Source: Maratus speciosus | Lineage: Eukaryota; Arthropoda; Arachnida; Araneae; Salticidae | Assembly: GCA_963932465.1 (NCBI GenBank) | Contig: OZ010799.1 | Span: forward strand, 155,864,761-155,928,760 | Length of the DNA stretch: 64,000 nt | Direction of reading: 5' to 3' | Part shown: in pieces, positions 22,290 through 32,897 of the stretch | Layout: each line of letters opens with the position of its first letter | Numbering within the stretch: position 1 is the stretch's first letter | Translations under genes and position numbers: made by a program | The notes under the pieces: model-generated | What the model saw: only the letters and a program-made list of their open reading frames with translations | The model's database searches: none | What the model was told of the DNA's origin: nothing

Positions 22290-25238
22290 ATGGATAAGCC
22301 TGATAAGCTTAAAAGTAAAAGAGCTACTGTTCGTGCAGCCATTACGAAATTAATCACAAAATGTGATACATTATTATCTGTTGATATTGATAAAACTGAT
22401 TGCGACTCATTAATGGAATCATTAGAGCTCGTAAATGAAAAGGAAGCTCAACTAAAGGAATTAGATTCCGAAATAGATGAGCTAATTCAGGAAAAAACTG
22501 AATATGAAAAAGAACTAAAATCGGTAGAAGAATATTCTGAAAAAATATCCAGTTTGAAATTTAAAATTAAGATGAGGCTTAAAAAATGTAAAATCGAAAC
22601 TGAACCAAAAGTTGTACTAGAATCAAGTAACGGTTCAAAAATCGGAAGTAAACCAGTTTCGGCAGTGAAGCTTCCTAAACTTAACATAGAAAATTTTTCT
22701 GGTGATGCAAGCCAGTTCTTAGAATTTTTTAATTTATTTACTAGTGCGATAGATTCAAACGAATCGTTATCAAAAATTGAAAAATTCCAATATCTCAAAT
22801 CCTTGTTGTCTGGTCCTGCATATAATATTGTATCTGGTTTTGAACTGACAGATCAAAATTATTCTACGTGTTTGAAGTTGTTAGAAGAGAGGTATGGTAA
22901 GCGGGAAAATATCATAAACTGTTATATGAACAAAATTCTGAATCTTGAACCAGTGAAATCCTCTAACAATGTTATTTCTTCAAGAAAGTTGTATGATAAT
23001 ATTGAAACGTGTATGAGAAATCTTGATGCGTTAGGAGTAACATCTGGCTCTTACGGCCATTTATTACTACCAATATTATTAAGACTGTTACCCGAAAATT
23101 TGATACTAGATTTCCATCGAAAACGTGACCCCGATAAGGACTGTGAAGTCACCGATTTATTAAATTTTATTAAAACGGAATTAAGATGTCGTGAAGCTAC
23201 TAATTTAGTAAATAATTCCCAAAGCAAGACTTATGAAAATTCTAAAACTAAATATGAAAATCCTTCAAGTAAATATCAAAATTTTCCTCAAAAGAAAAAT
23301 ATACCTTCCGCTGCTGCTTTAAATACATCTACAAAACAGTTTTGCATATTTTGCAAATCTTCTGATCATGTAGGACTAAATTGTTCGAAATTCACTGATG
23401 AACAAAAACGATATAAATTAAAGAAAGAAGGCCGCTGTTACAAATGCACAAATAAGTCACATTTATCTGTAAACTGTAGAACAAAAATTAACCCTTGTTC
23501 CAAATGTGGTAACACTACCCATAGTCCTTTGTTTTGTTTTAAAGAAACAGCAAAAGAAAATCCTGAAAAACAAATGAAAGGTGCAATTGTATCTATGATG
23601 TCGGAACAAAAATATAAACAAAATAAATCTACATTATTGCAGACTTGTACAGTTTCTGTGTCTGCTGGTAAGGAATGCTTGTTGGCTCGCGTTTTATGTG
23701 ATAGTGGTTCAGAAAAATGCTTCGTGAAGAGATCGCTAGTACAAAAATTAAAATTGAAGCCATTGCGAAGAGAAAATTTATTAGTTTGTCCTTTTGGGCG
23801 GAGACGCCCTTATGAATCTTGTTATGAAGTTGTTGCTCTAGAATTATCCAGTGTTGTGCAACCTATTAACTCGATAAATATCGAAGCACTTGTGGTTGAT
23901 AATATAACTGGAGCTTCTGTGAAAACACTAGAACCAGAACTTCTAGACATAATGAGAGCAAGAGGCTTTAAGCCTGCTGATACAGGTCTTGAACAGGAAA
24001 TAAATATTTTGCTAGGGTCTGACTTTTTGTGGAAAATATTAAAGGGAATCGAGGGAAAATTGACAAAAGAATTATACGTTGCAGAAACTATTTTCGGTCA
24101 TACGGTGCAAGGGCAGATAGAGTCGAATAAAAAAGAAGTAGCTTGTTTGCGTGTTTCAGTTGAAAATATAAATACTCAGCTGAAAGCATTTTGGGATCTT
24201 GAATCAATTGGCATTGCTGAAAGCAATGAAAAGAACATTACCGATCATGAGGTAATAAAAGAATTTAAAGAAAATTTAAAATTCTTAAATGGACATTATG
24301 AAGCAAAATTATTGTGGAAAGATTCTCGCGAATTACTTAGAAATAATCTTGAAGTAGCAAAGAAGCGGTTTTCTAGTTTAGAAAATAAATTCTTGAAAAA
24401 CGATTCTTCATTTAAAGAATATAACTCCATTTTGCTTGAGCAGTTTAATGAGGGTGTAATAGAACTGTGCACCGAGAAAGATTCTAATAATTCCTATTAC
24501 ATGCCACACAGACCTGTTATCCGTGACGACAAAACTACAACAAAAATGCGCATAGTCTATGATGCTTCTTCCAAATATGGTGATTCTCTATCATTAAACG
24601 AATGTTTGTATCATGTCCCTAACTTGAATTCTAATGTTTTAGATGATGAAAACATTCCTGTTTCGAGTTTTGAACCCCCAAATACTTCCTTGAAAATTTT
24701 AGGATTGATCTGGAACAATACAGAAGATAAATTAGGACTAGAATTACGACCCTTGTTAGAAAAAATAAATAACGATTCTTCTACGAAACGCAGTGTTTTG
24801 AAAATTGCAACTATGTTATTTGATCCAGCCGGATATATTGCCCCTTTTGTTATTCGCATCAAATGCCTCTTACAATATTTATTGTTAATGAGAATATCAT
24901 GGGATGAAATTTTTTCTGGTGAACTAGAAAATAATTGGCAAAATTGGCTTTCGGAAATCCCGGATCTCGCTCACTTGAAAATTCCCTGGCAGTATTTTAG
25001 CAACCTAATCATGGAAAAGGAGCATCTCCAATTGCATATTTTTCCTGATGCTAACCCTAATGTGTATGTTCCTGAATTTCTTTCCTTGCCCGAAGATCAG
25101 TGGCCTAGTGTTAAAATTGCTGCATCTCGATTACCTGATGTTTCTGAAGAGAAGTATAAAAAAGCAGCCACCATCTCTTGTGTTGTTCAAACAATGATGA
25201 AATTCCCATTTTTATTCTTGAAAAGTATAGCTTGCTAA
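22290..25238 (+). CDS. BEL/Pao Gag-protease-RT polyprotein, internally deleted
   Basis: The first ATG (MDKPDKLKSK) gives 982 residues; the frame is open 18 bases further upstream but starts there with TTG. An N-terminal charged, coiled-coil-like region (about residues 30-105) is followed by the Gag core around LPKLNIENFSGDASQF (~130-220). Next come three CCHC zinc knuckles at about 352-415 (CIFCKSSDHVGLNC, CYKCTNKSHLSVNC, CSKCGNTTHSPLFC), which bind RNA. The aspartic protease has LCDSGSEK near residue 470. The RT start is present (MRIVYDASSK, ~753), but the frame then passes from HVPNLNS straight to SLKILGLIWNN, so the palm with the catalytic aspartates is missing. RNase H is cut near LHIFPDAN. 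The frame stays open across these losses, then ends after a one-base shift near 25,190. Confidence 0.93.
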   Translation: MDKPDKLKSKRATVRAAITKLITKCDTLLSVDIDKTDCDSLMESLELVNEKEAQLKELDSEIDELIQEKTEYEKELKSVEEYSEKISSLKFKIKMRLKKCKIETEPKVVLESSNGSKIGSKPVSAVKLPKLNIENFSGDASQFLEFFNLFTSAIDSNESLSKIEKFQYLKSLLSGPAYNIVSGFELTDQNYSTCLKLLEERYGKRENIINCYMNKILNLEPVKSSNNVISSRKLYDNIETCMRNLDALGVTSGSYGHLLLPILLRLLPENLILDFHRKRDPDKDCEVTDLLNFIKTELRCREATNLVNNSQSKTYENSKTKYENPSSKYQNFPQKKNIPSAAALNTSTKQFCIFCKSSDHVGLNCSKFTDEQKRYKLKKEGRCYKCTNKSHLSVNCRTKINPCSKCGNTTHSPLFCFKETAKENPEKQMKGAIVSMMSEQKYKQNKSTLLQTCTVSVSAGKECLLARVLCDSGSEKCFVKRSLVQKLKLKPLRRENLLVCPFGRRRPYESCYEVVALELSSVVQPINSINIEALVVDNITGASVKTLEPELLDIMRARGFKPADTGLEQEINILLGSDFLWKILKGIEGKLTKELYVAETIFGHTVQGQIESNKKEVACLRVSVENINTQLKAFWDLESIGIAESNEKNITDHEVIKEFKENLKFLNGHYEAKLLWKDSRELLRNNLEVAKKRFSSLENKFLKNDSSFKEYNSILLEQFNEGVIELCTEKDSNNSYYMPHRPVIRDDKTTTKMRIVYDASSKYGDSLSLNECLYHVPNLNSNVLDDENIPVSSFEPPNTSLKILGLIWNNTEDKLGLELRPLLEKINNDSSTKRSVLKIATMLFDPAGYIAPFVIRIKCLLQYLLLMRISWDEIFSGELENNWQNWLSEIPDLAHLKIPWQYFSNLIMEKEHLQLHIFPDANPNVYVPEFLSLPEDQWPSVKIAASRLPDVSEEKYKKAATISCVVQTMMKFPFLFLKSIAC

Positions 25239-25969
25239 AGAAATTGTATCGAGTAACTGCTTGGCTATTTAGATTTATTTCTAATATAAAATTAAAGATA
25301 GAGAAAAGAGATTTTTCAGAATTATCAGCTGAGAAAATTTTACATGTTGAAAATTTTTGGTTTAAGCTAATGCAGGAAGAAAGTTTCCCTGAAGTTGTAA
25401 AATCCATGAAATGTAGCAAGAGTATCCCTAAAGAATTGAATCTTCTACAGTTAATTCCTATGTTGTCAGATGAAGGTTTGCTATTCGTACGAGGACTGTT
25501 ACAAAAGTCTGATTCCTCATTTTATGAAAAACATCCCTTTGTGATTCCTGCAAAACATAATTTGACTGAATTAATCGTGAAAGATGCACATGAAAAAGTT
25601 TTTCATTCAGGAGTGCCCAGTACATTAGTATCAACTCGTGAAAAAATTTGGATTTTAAGATCCAGACAATGCATAAAATCAGTCCTAAACAAATGTGCAA
25701 TCTCCAAGAACTTTAGTGTTCGCCCTGGTCAACTAGTTATAGCAACTCTAAAGCATATCTTGTGTTTACCTGCAACCAAGGAATCCTTTGTGAAACGCTT
25801 CCGTTTGCGCGAGACTCTTCTGAATCATTTTTGGAAGCGCTTGAAAAATGAGTATCTTCTCAACTTACAATCTGCTCACTACACGGACCAGAATAAAACT
25901 TCTGACTTTGAAATATATGATGTGATTTTTATGCATATGAACATGTATCAAGAACTTTCTGGAAGTTAG
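25178..25969 (+). pseudogene. BEL/Pao polyprotein remainder: connection region and integrase ends, no catalytic core
   Basis: This frame (no usable ATG start) continues the polyprotein after a probable one-base deletion near 25,190. CSNNDEIPIFILEKYS and RVTAWLFRFI correspond to the region before integrase. HPFVIPAKH, DAHEKVFHSG and CIKSVLNKC form the N-terminal zinc-binding part of integrase, but the last expected cysteine pair is incomplete (CAIS). The DDE catalytic core is absent: the frame moves directly to the C-terminal segment with RETLLNHFWKRLKNEYL. It stops at TAG 25967-25969. Not a functional integrase. Confidence 0.88.
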
Positions 25970-26527
25970 GTATTTGTGGACAGAGATTTAAAAAAAAAAT
26001 GAGGTCTTATGAACTGAAGGCAAATAATTCCATCATTAAAAGACCTATTGATTCTTGTGTAGAATTTAGAAGTAAAAAAAAACTCTGAACTTTTTTATTA
26101 ATAGAACTGAAAAAAAAAAAACTTTCATTTCATTAAGAGACTCAAAAACTCTCATGGACATTTGATTTTTAAAACAAATCTTGAACTCTTTTTTGTTATT
26201 GACTTTAAAAAAAAGATTTTTATTTTTTTCACTTAAAAAAAAAAATGTTTCTTGTTTGATAATATTTATAATTTTTAGTTTAATTTTTTCTGTATTGAAT
26301 ATTCCAGAAAAGGTTGTATAGATTTAAATTGTTCTTTCTATTTTTAGTAGCAGAAACCTGCCAACCAAATATTTTTAATTGTTTTATTATTTTGTTTGAA
26401 GTCCAGTATGTAAGTATATATTTTGATTTGCATTGTATTTATGTAAGTGTAACTGATAATTTTTTAGAATAATTTTATTTCTACTTTAATTATTTTGAAT
26501 CCCCATTTTGATGAACCCTTGTTCATC
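25970..26527 (+). other. 3' untranslated part of the BEL element
   Basis: A- and T-run-rich non-coding sequence between the last frame and the purine tract. No env-like frame is present. Confidence 0.7.
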
Positions 26528-26536
26528 GGGGGGGAG
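26528..26536 (+). promoter_or_regulatory. Polypurine tract
   Basis: GGGGGGGAG directly before the 3' LTR, in the position where plus-strand DNA synthesis is primed in LTR elements. Confidence 0.85.
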
Positions 26537-26538
26537 TT

Positions 26539-27205
26539 TGTGGAATTTCGCAAACCTCTTCTTTTCTCAGCCAGACTGATTAGGCGCCAGCCATTCCAGG
26601 TCACGTGGTCTGACTAGAGAATTGATATTAAAAACATTTTTTTCTTTTTTCTTGTTCCTTGTTTAGTTGGTATTGTGAATGTGAATCTTGAACGCAGCAG
26701 ATAAATAAGCTGCGTATAGGTTTTTTATCGTGGTCTTCTTTTAGAAGAAATGATGTTTAATTTTAAAAAAAGGGGAAATTTATTTCCGAATATTAAATTA
26801 TGCTATTTTCGTGGCTTCTTTTATAGAAGAACATAATTGGTGAAATTTTAATATGATTAACTTGAATTCCCAGTGTGGAATATTTACATGTTTTTTAAAG
26901 AAATAGTATCCAAATGTTTTCATTGTAAATATTGTACATATTATAAGTGTAAATAGAATTAACAAAGTTTTTAATTATCCCGTGCTTGACTTGGATTTAT
27001 ACTGAAAACACCAGCGCCATTTTCAGTTGTGAAATATGTTTTATTATTTTAATGTGATTTTACATGAATCGTGAAGTTTTAATCTAATAAGCTCTCCCAA
27101 ATATGATTTAATACGAATCGTGAAGTCTATAATTAAGCTCTCCCAACCTTGGATTTAAATTGTGATAACGTGAAATTTCGTGGAATATAAGAAGATTATA
27201 CTTCA
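26539..27205 (+). repeat. 3' LTR of the BEL element
   Basis: Near-identical to the 5' LTR over about 645 bp, with small differences such as an extra T in the CATTTTTTTC run, ATATGATTAAC for ATATAATTAAC, and one A/T-run change. The last ~20 bp differ markedly (AAGAAGATTATACTTCA against ATGAACATTATTCTTCA). The GACCA duplication follows at 27206. Confidence 0.93.
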
Positions 27206-27210
27206 GACCA

Positions 27211-27320
27211 CCTGTCCGGAACGCATGCTGTATAGCACCTCGGGGCCCAGGGTCAAGAAAACAGAGATGGGCACTGTCGGCCCAGATCCTTCTTGGATTG
27301 TATAGCCACAGAGTTTAATT
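27211..27320 (+). mobile_element. tRNA-derived SINE, 3' part
   Basis: Continuation of the SINE begun at 21337: CCTGTCCGGAACGCATGC to GCCACAGAGTTTAATT. The SINE's own 13-bp target duplication follows at 27321-27333. Confidence 0.88.
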
Positions 27321-27333
27321 TTCGGTTATTATG

Positions 27334-28244
27334 GGATATCATTTACAGTTTTAAGTCAACATAAAAAAAGTGAGACAACATTAAAAGTTGGTAAAGAGCA
27401 AACTTTGACTATTTCGTAAAAAAAATTTAGTGCGTTTAAAGTGGAAGAAAAAATACATAGTTACACTTTTCGTTAATGGCCACCAGTCGGGTAATATGGA
27501 ATAAGGTTATAAAGAATATTAAAACTGCAAGTCAAAGAAAAACCAAAATTATTTAATGCGTAAAATTTAGTGCATCATCTATAAATCACCAGTTTCTTTG
27601 AAAAATTGTTTTAACTCTTTAGACTCGTCTTGAAACAGTTGTCTAGCTTATATCCCATTAAAAACATAACCTCTTCAATCATCAACAAGTTAGCATAGAG
27701 GAAAACTGACTAACACAGGAATAAATATGACTGTTCAACTTTATACTGCTCTTGGTTGACATCACTGACAATGAGATTTTATAATTAATACGAATTTTAT
27801 AATATTTACCTGTAAAAAACTGCAAAAATTGAGAATAATATTTTATTTCACCGTGTCGCTCCAACAACAGGTATCCAAATTAAACTGAGCATAATGCCTC
27901 ATGCGAGTACTAAAAAGTTGTATGGTAGATTTCCACTTGGCTACAACACCGTATGCGCCGAATATTGAAGTATTCCATATTGTCCGAACCATTCCATAAC
28001 ACCCGAACTTCCTAGTAATTAGTTATTGTGTTTATTTTCAAGTAATATAGAGCTCGAAAAAAAAATTAAACACATCAAAATCTATAAAAATGTAATTAAA
28101 ACTTGACAGGGTTTTACTTTTCTTTATATTTTTATTTGATTTTAAAATCATTTTAGGAACACAGAATATATGTACCGAAAATATCTAATGATGGAATACA
28201 TTTTATAATGCAATAAACTTTGATAAAGCAGAATCTGGAGGTAC
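27334..28244. other. Gene-free stretch
   Basis: No gene or RNA recognised. GTCGGGTAATATGGAATAAGG near 27487 and CCATATTGTCCGAACC near 27974 are loosely inverted and could be worn transposon ends, but not convincingly. Confidence 0.4.
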
Positions 28245-28365
28245 GGCTAAAATCCCGTTTTTCACAGCTTTTCGTGTTAGAAGGTATAATTGCATGGCAT
28301 TGCTTACGTCGGAACCATAATTTTTTCTGTTTAAACTAGGATTCCGTTATATACAGGGTCTATTT
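28245..28365. repeat. Dispersed repeat D, second copy
   Basis: AGGTATAATTGCATGGCATT and AGGATTCCGTTATATACAGG match the copy at 18020-18085. Confidence 0.45.
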
Positions 28366-28984
28366 TCACTGATTTTACTGTGTAATCCAAATCTTTAAAA
28401 GTGAAGCTTTGAAAGACTTATTCTCTGTATTCTCTCTTGAGATGTTCGTATACTTTTATTTTTTTTTTCATAAGAAACCCGTTTAACTTCTCTTGTGAGA
28501 TCATATCGGATCAGCATCCTTCAACTGAATTTTTTCAGATTAGAATTTATCGTTTTTACCCCAGAAGAATATATGTCGGTTTTCTGAACTCACCTACATT
28601 TAACTTTTTGTTTCAAAACATTTAAGTAAAATTCATACGAAATATTATAAAAATTAACGAGATTAAAAATTGAATTCTACTTTTAATTGTACTTTTATTA
28701 ATTTTAACACATTTTAGAAACATGTATAAATGTATTGAAAATATATGGTGATAAAATATAATCCAATCTTTAAAAGGGGAACTTTGAAAGGATTATTCTG
28801 TATTGAGATATTCTTATACTTTTATTCATTTCCTGAGAAATCCGTTTAACTTCTCTTGTGAGATTATATCTGATCAGCATCCTTCAATTGAATTTTTCCA
28901 AACTAGTGGAACGTTTTTATCACAGAAGAATATACACTGATGAGCCAAAACATTATGACCACCAACCTAATAATGCGTTGGTCC

Positions 28985-31905
28985 ACATTTGACACGCAAA
29001 ACAGCTACAACTCACCTTGGTACGGATACCACAAGTCTTTGCTAAATAGCCAAAGACAGGTTGTACCAGATTTTTGAACAACGGCTACGCAAATCTGGGA
29101 TATTCTAACATAATTGTTTTTCAGCTCTCAGCTACCATTCGATGATACTCTAAATTTGTTCTATCGGATTGAGATCCGCTGAGTTAGGTAGCCAGGACCT
29201 TAACTGGAATTCAGTTTTATGTTCTTGAAACCACTCCAGTACAAATTGAGCCCTGTGACATGGAGCCGTCGTCTTGCTCGAAGACTCCATCTCCATTTGG
29301 AAAATCAGATACAATTTAAGGATGCAACATATTCGTAGTGATGTTCTGATAGTACGCGGCTTTCATGATCAGTTCTACCTCGATCAAAGATCCCAGAGAT
29401 GCCCATGAAAACGTTCCCCAAAGCATAATATCGCCACAACAGGCCTATATATGATCTGCTGTAAAAGGGGGAGCAACACCTCTCCTGGAAGACGGCTTAC
29501 CCTGACGAGTCCATCGACGTGTTGAAGGATGAGTCGAGACACTACCCCCTACATACTAAATGCCTCTCGCATTCACTGTTTTCCCCATATAAGAACTGGA
29601 AGTCAGCTTAGCCCCAAAATGCTCTGCCATCTATCGGTGACAATTGACAGGATTTTTAAAAACCTATAGATAATTAACGTAAACAAAAGTTGTTTTGAGA
29701 GTATTTAAATAGAAAATTTTAAAATAAATTAGCTTAAAAAGCAAAATTTGTTAAAAAATTTTTGTTATTTATTCCTAGAATTTCACCTTTTTTTTTTCTC
29801 TTTTCGTATTTATTTTAATTGTTGTATTAAATGATATTTTTTCTATAAAATATTTGAAAAGAGAAATTGTTTCATAATTTCTCTTCAATTTCAAATGATG
29901 AATGATAAAATAACACACATAATTTATTTTATTATATGAATTTTAAATTATATGTTCTTTTTTAAAATTAATTATAATATATAAATTAATAGCACTTACA
30001 TTTACTTGTAAATAGATTTCCATCAAAAATAAAATAAACAAGGTTTATGAAGTGAAAATATTTATTAACACTATAAAATGGTACACGAATTTTAATCAAT
30101 GGATCAAAAACTATGAGTAAGTTTAAAAAGGTTATTGCAAAACATAAAAGTATTTGATTAAATTAAATTTTACTAATTAGTAAGTCATGTATTTCTTTCA
30201 GGCAAAATATTAATAATAAACAAAGTTAATGTGTGGTGAATGTGTCAGTGAAGGACAATCTTAAGTAATTGCTTTAAAAATAATTTTTAATTAATAATTA
30301 TAATTATTATATTCCTGTTTTTTTGACATTATATTAATCTATCAACAATATTTAACTAACTTCATAGTTGTACTTCCCATTGTGAATTAAAATTTAATTC
30401 TGATAACATAATTACTTGACACTCCAGTACTAGTACCATACAGTTGCCTCAATAAATAGGTTGCAATATTTTTCTGAACTTCCGTATTTAATATTTTTCT
30501 ATCTAAAATAATTAAATCATTGATATTGTGATAATAATACTATAATTTAGCTTCATTTCTTTTATATTTGTATTATTAATTATTACAAGTAATAATCAAG
30601 TACTTTCAGGAATGAAATTATTGATATATTTCAATTACATAATATTTATATTGCTTCAAAACACAATGCTATGAATACATATTTATTTTGATCACATTAC
30701 TAATTCGTATTCGATTTCATCGTGTATCATTTATTATTATTATCATTATAATTTTGCTGGAAGAAATTTAAATAATTTTGAATGTTATTGTATTTTCATT
30801 TTCATACAGAAAAGGCTTAGCATAATTATTTGATAAAAAGAAATACTTTGATCTATCATTTTTATTATTAATAATAACAATATTATTTCAGATTAAGGTA
30901 CTCTTTTCCTTTTAAGACATTGTAAATTAATAAAAATACATCTTATTAATAGCAACTGTACATTAATTTAATTTATTGTTATTCAACGGAATGTTATTAG
31001 AAACATGCAAATAATAGTAGTAAAAATATCTATTTGTACTTTTTAAAATACAATGAAAAAAAGTTATAAAGACTCGTTGACTGTCTTCTACAGGAATAGA
31101 GAAAAGAAATATTTTCCTTTATTTTGCTGGATGAACAGCAGTAAGGCACACAGCAATATGGCAATTTATAGAGAATATATTAACTTCATTAAAAGTAAAC
31201 ATTCTGTTTAAAAAAATCACAAATTACTGCAAAAAATAAAAAAAAATAATAGCTTTCAAAGGCTGGTCTATGAGGCGATCCATGTAAATACAGCAATAAC
31301 ATACCCCAAACAGTAGCGCCATCTATCAACCTTGCTGACTTCCATTTTTGCGTCAAATGCGAGAGGCATGTAGTATGTAGGGGGTAGTGGTCGAGATTCT
31401 TCCGATCAGGCAACTCTCTGCCAATGATCCATGACCCAGTCATGATGTTCCTGAGCGTAGTGTAGGAGTAGTTGGCCATGATGCTTGGTCAACAGAGGCA
31501 CATGAGTGGGGCGTTTGCTACGTGGTGTCATATTCAACAGTTTCATGTGAACTATGTGCTCCGAACCAATTCTACTATGACTTGTGTTGTATTAGGGTGT
31601 CAGTTGATCCAGTCATTGTCTTCGATTTTGCTTTATCAAACGGGAGAGTCCCCAACGTCCTTTTTCTTTGATAACACGTGGACGCCCAACGCCATGGCAT
31701 CTACTGATGGTTTCACCGTCATTTATCCGCTTTGCATAAGTACTAACAACGATATGTCACGAACAACACACGAGTTGTAAAGTTTCGGAGATACTCGTTC
31801 TGAGCCGTCGGGCCATTGAATTCTGCCCTCTATCGAAGTCACTTAGATCTGCAGCCTTTCCCATCAAAGGCAGAAGTAAGCGGAAAAATAATTCCACAGA
31901 CTCCC
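28985..31905 (-). pseudogene. Tc1-like transposase, decayed and split
   Basis: The N-terminal half lies at about 31900-31397 on the minus strand, starting GKAADLSDFDRGQ, then SISETLQLVCCS (helix-turn-helix DNA-binding part) and GVGRPRV-like remnants. The C-terminal half runs from 29532 down to about 28985. It contains HVDGLVRVSRLPGE at the restored junction, then DIMLWGTFSWASLGSL near 29430-29390. The second catalytic region follows with QDDGSMSQGSI near 29297-29250, then the third near 29200-29165. Several frameshifts and stops separate these pieces, so no single open frame survives. It once cut and pasted the element at TA sites. Confidence 0.82.
29540..31389. mobile_element. 1,850 bp non-autonomous TIR element with 7-bp TSD
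   Basis: Termini are inverted repeats of about 35 bp (CACTACCCCCTACATACT then AAATGCCTCTCGCATT) with one mismatch. GTCGAGA at 29533-29539 is repeated exactly at 31390-31396. Excision rejoins the transposase reading frame, which confirms the boundaries. The interior is strongly AT-rich with no transposase; GCCATCTATCGGTG near 29627 and GCGCCATCTATCAACC near 31315 are further inverted matches. A 7-bp duplication would suit a P- or hAT-related system, but I cannot assign it. Confidence 0.88.
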
Positions 31906-32897
31906 TAGCAGCATTTAAATACCATTCCCACGTGATTACTTGCCCTCCGCGTCATCCAAGTGAGTTCATTGAAAAAATATGGGGATGGTCACAATGTTTT
32001 GGCTCTTCAGTGTATGTCAGTTTTCTAAACTCACCTAAATTTAACTTTTTTGTTTCAAGACATTTAAGTAAAATTCATGCGAAATATTATAAAAATTAAC
32101 GGGATTAACTTCTACTTTTTATCGTACTGTTACTAATTTTAAAACATTTTAGAAACATGTTTCAACGTGTTGAAAATACTCTTATGATAAAATATAATCC
32201 AATCTTTAAAAATGGAACTTTGAAAGGATTATTTTCTCTTGGGATAATTTTATACTTTTATTCTTTTCCTCAAAAAAACGTTTAACTTCTCTTGTGACAT
32301 CATATCTTACCAGCATCCATCAAATGAATTTTTCCAGACTAGTTGATCATTTTTATCTCAGAAGAATATGTGTCAGTTTTCTAAACTCATCTAAATTGAA
32401 CTTTTTTGTTTCAAGACATTCAAGTAAAATTCAAACGAAATATATAAAAATTAACGAGATAAAAAATTCACTCCCGCTTTTTATTGTACTTTTATTAATT
32501 TTTAAACATTTTAGAAACATGTATAAATGTATTGAGAATATCTGATCATAAAATATAATCCAACCTTTAAAAGTGGTACTTCGAAAAATTATTCCACTGG
32601 ATAAATCCTTATATTTTCATCTATATCCTGATAAAGTCGTTTAACTTCTCTTTTGAGATCATATCTTATCTGCATCCTTCAATTGAAATTTCCCATATTA
32701 GTTCATCGTTTTTATCTCAAAAGAATATATGCCAGTTTACTGGAAATCGCATATTCATTTGTCCAAGTCATTGATTTGATTGAATTTTAAACTCGCCGAA
32801 CTTTTTTTTGTTTCAAAGCATTTAATCAAAATTCATACGAAATATTATTAAAATTAACGAGATTTAAAACTGATTTTTGCTTTTAATTGTACTTATA

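Larger units (their letters stand above)
21495..27205 (+). mobile_element. BEL/Pao LTR retrotransposon, deletion derivative, full LTR to LTR
   Basis: The element runs from TG at 21495 to CA at 27205 (5,711 bp) with an exact 5-bp duplication GACCA at 21490-21494 and 27206-27210. It has two ~667 bp LTRs, a primer-binding-like site, one long Gag-protease-RT frame, a second frame with integrase flanks, and a purine tract before the 3' LTR. The Gag zinc knuckles, DSG protease and BEL-type domain order support the Pao/BEL assignment. The RT and integrase catalytic cores and most of RNase H are absent, so it cannot move on its own. The LTRs differ at only a few positions by eye apart from the last ~20 bp, implying recent insertion helped in trans. 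Confidence 0.95.
28935..32012 (-). mobile_element. Tc1/mariner-superfamily transposon, interrupted
   Basis: Ends read CACTGATGAGCCAAAACATT on the left and, inverted, CACTGAAGAGCCAAAACATT on the right, flanked by TA at 28933-28934 and 32013-32014. Removing it restores the ordinary family E sequence AGAATATATGTCAG. A decayed transposase lies on the minus strand and is split by the 1,850 bp element at 29540-31389. Without that insert the element is about 1.2 kb, normal for a Tc1-like transposon. Confidence 0.92.
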
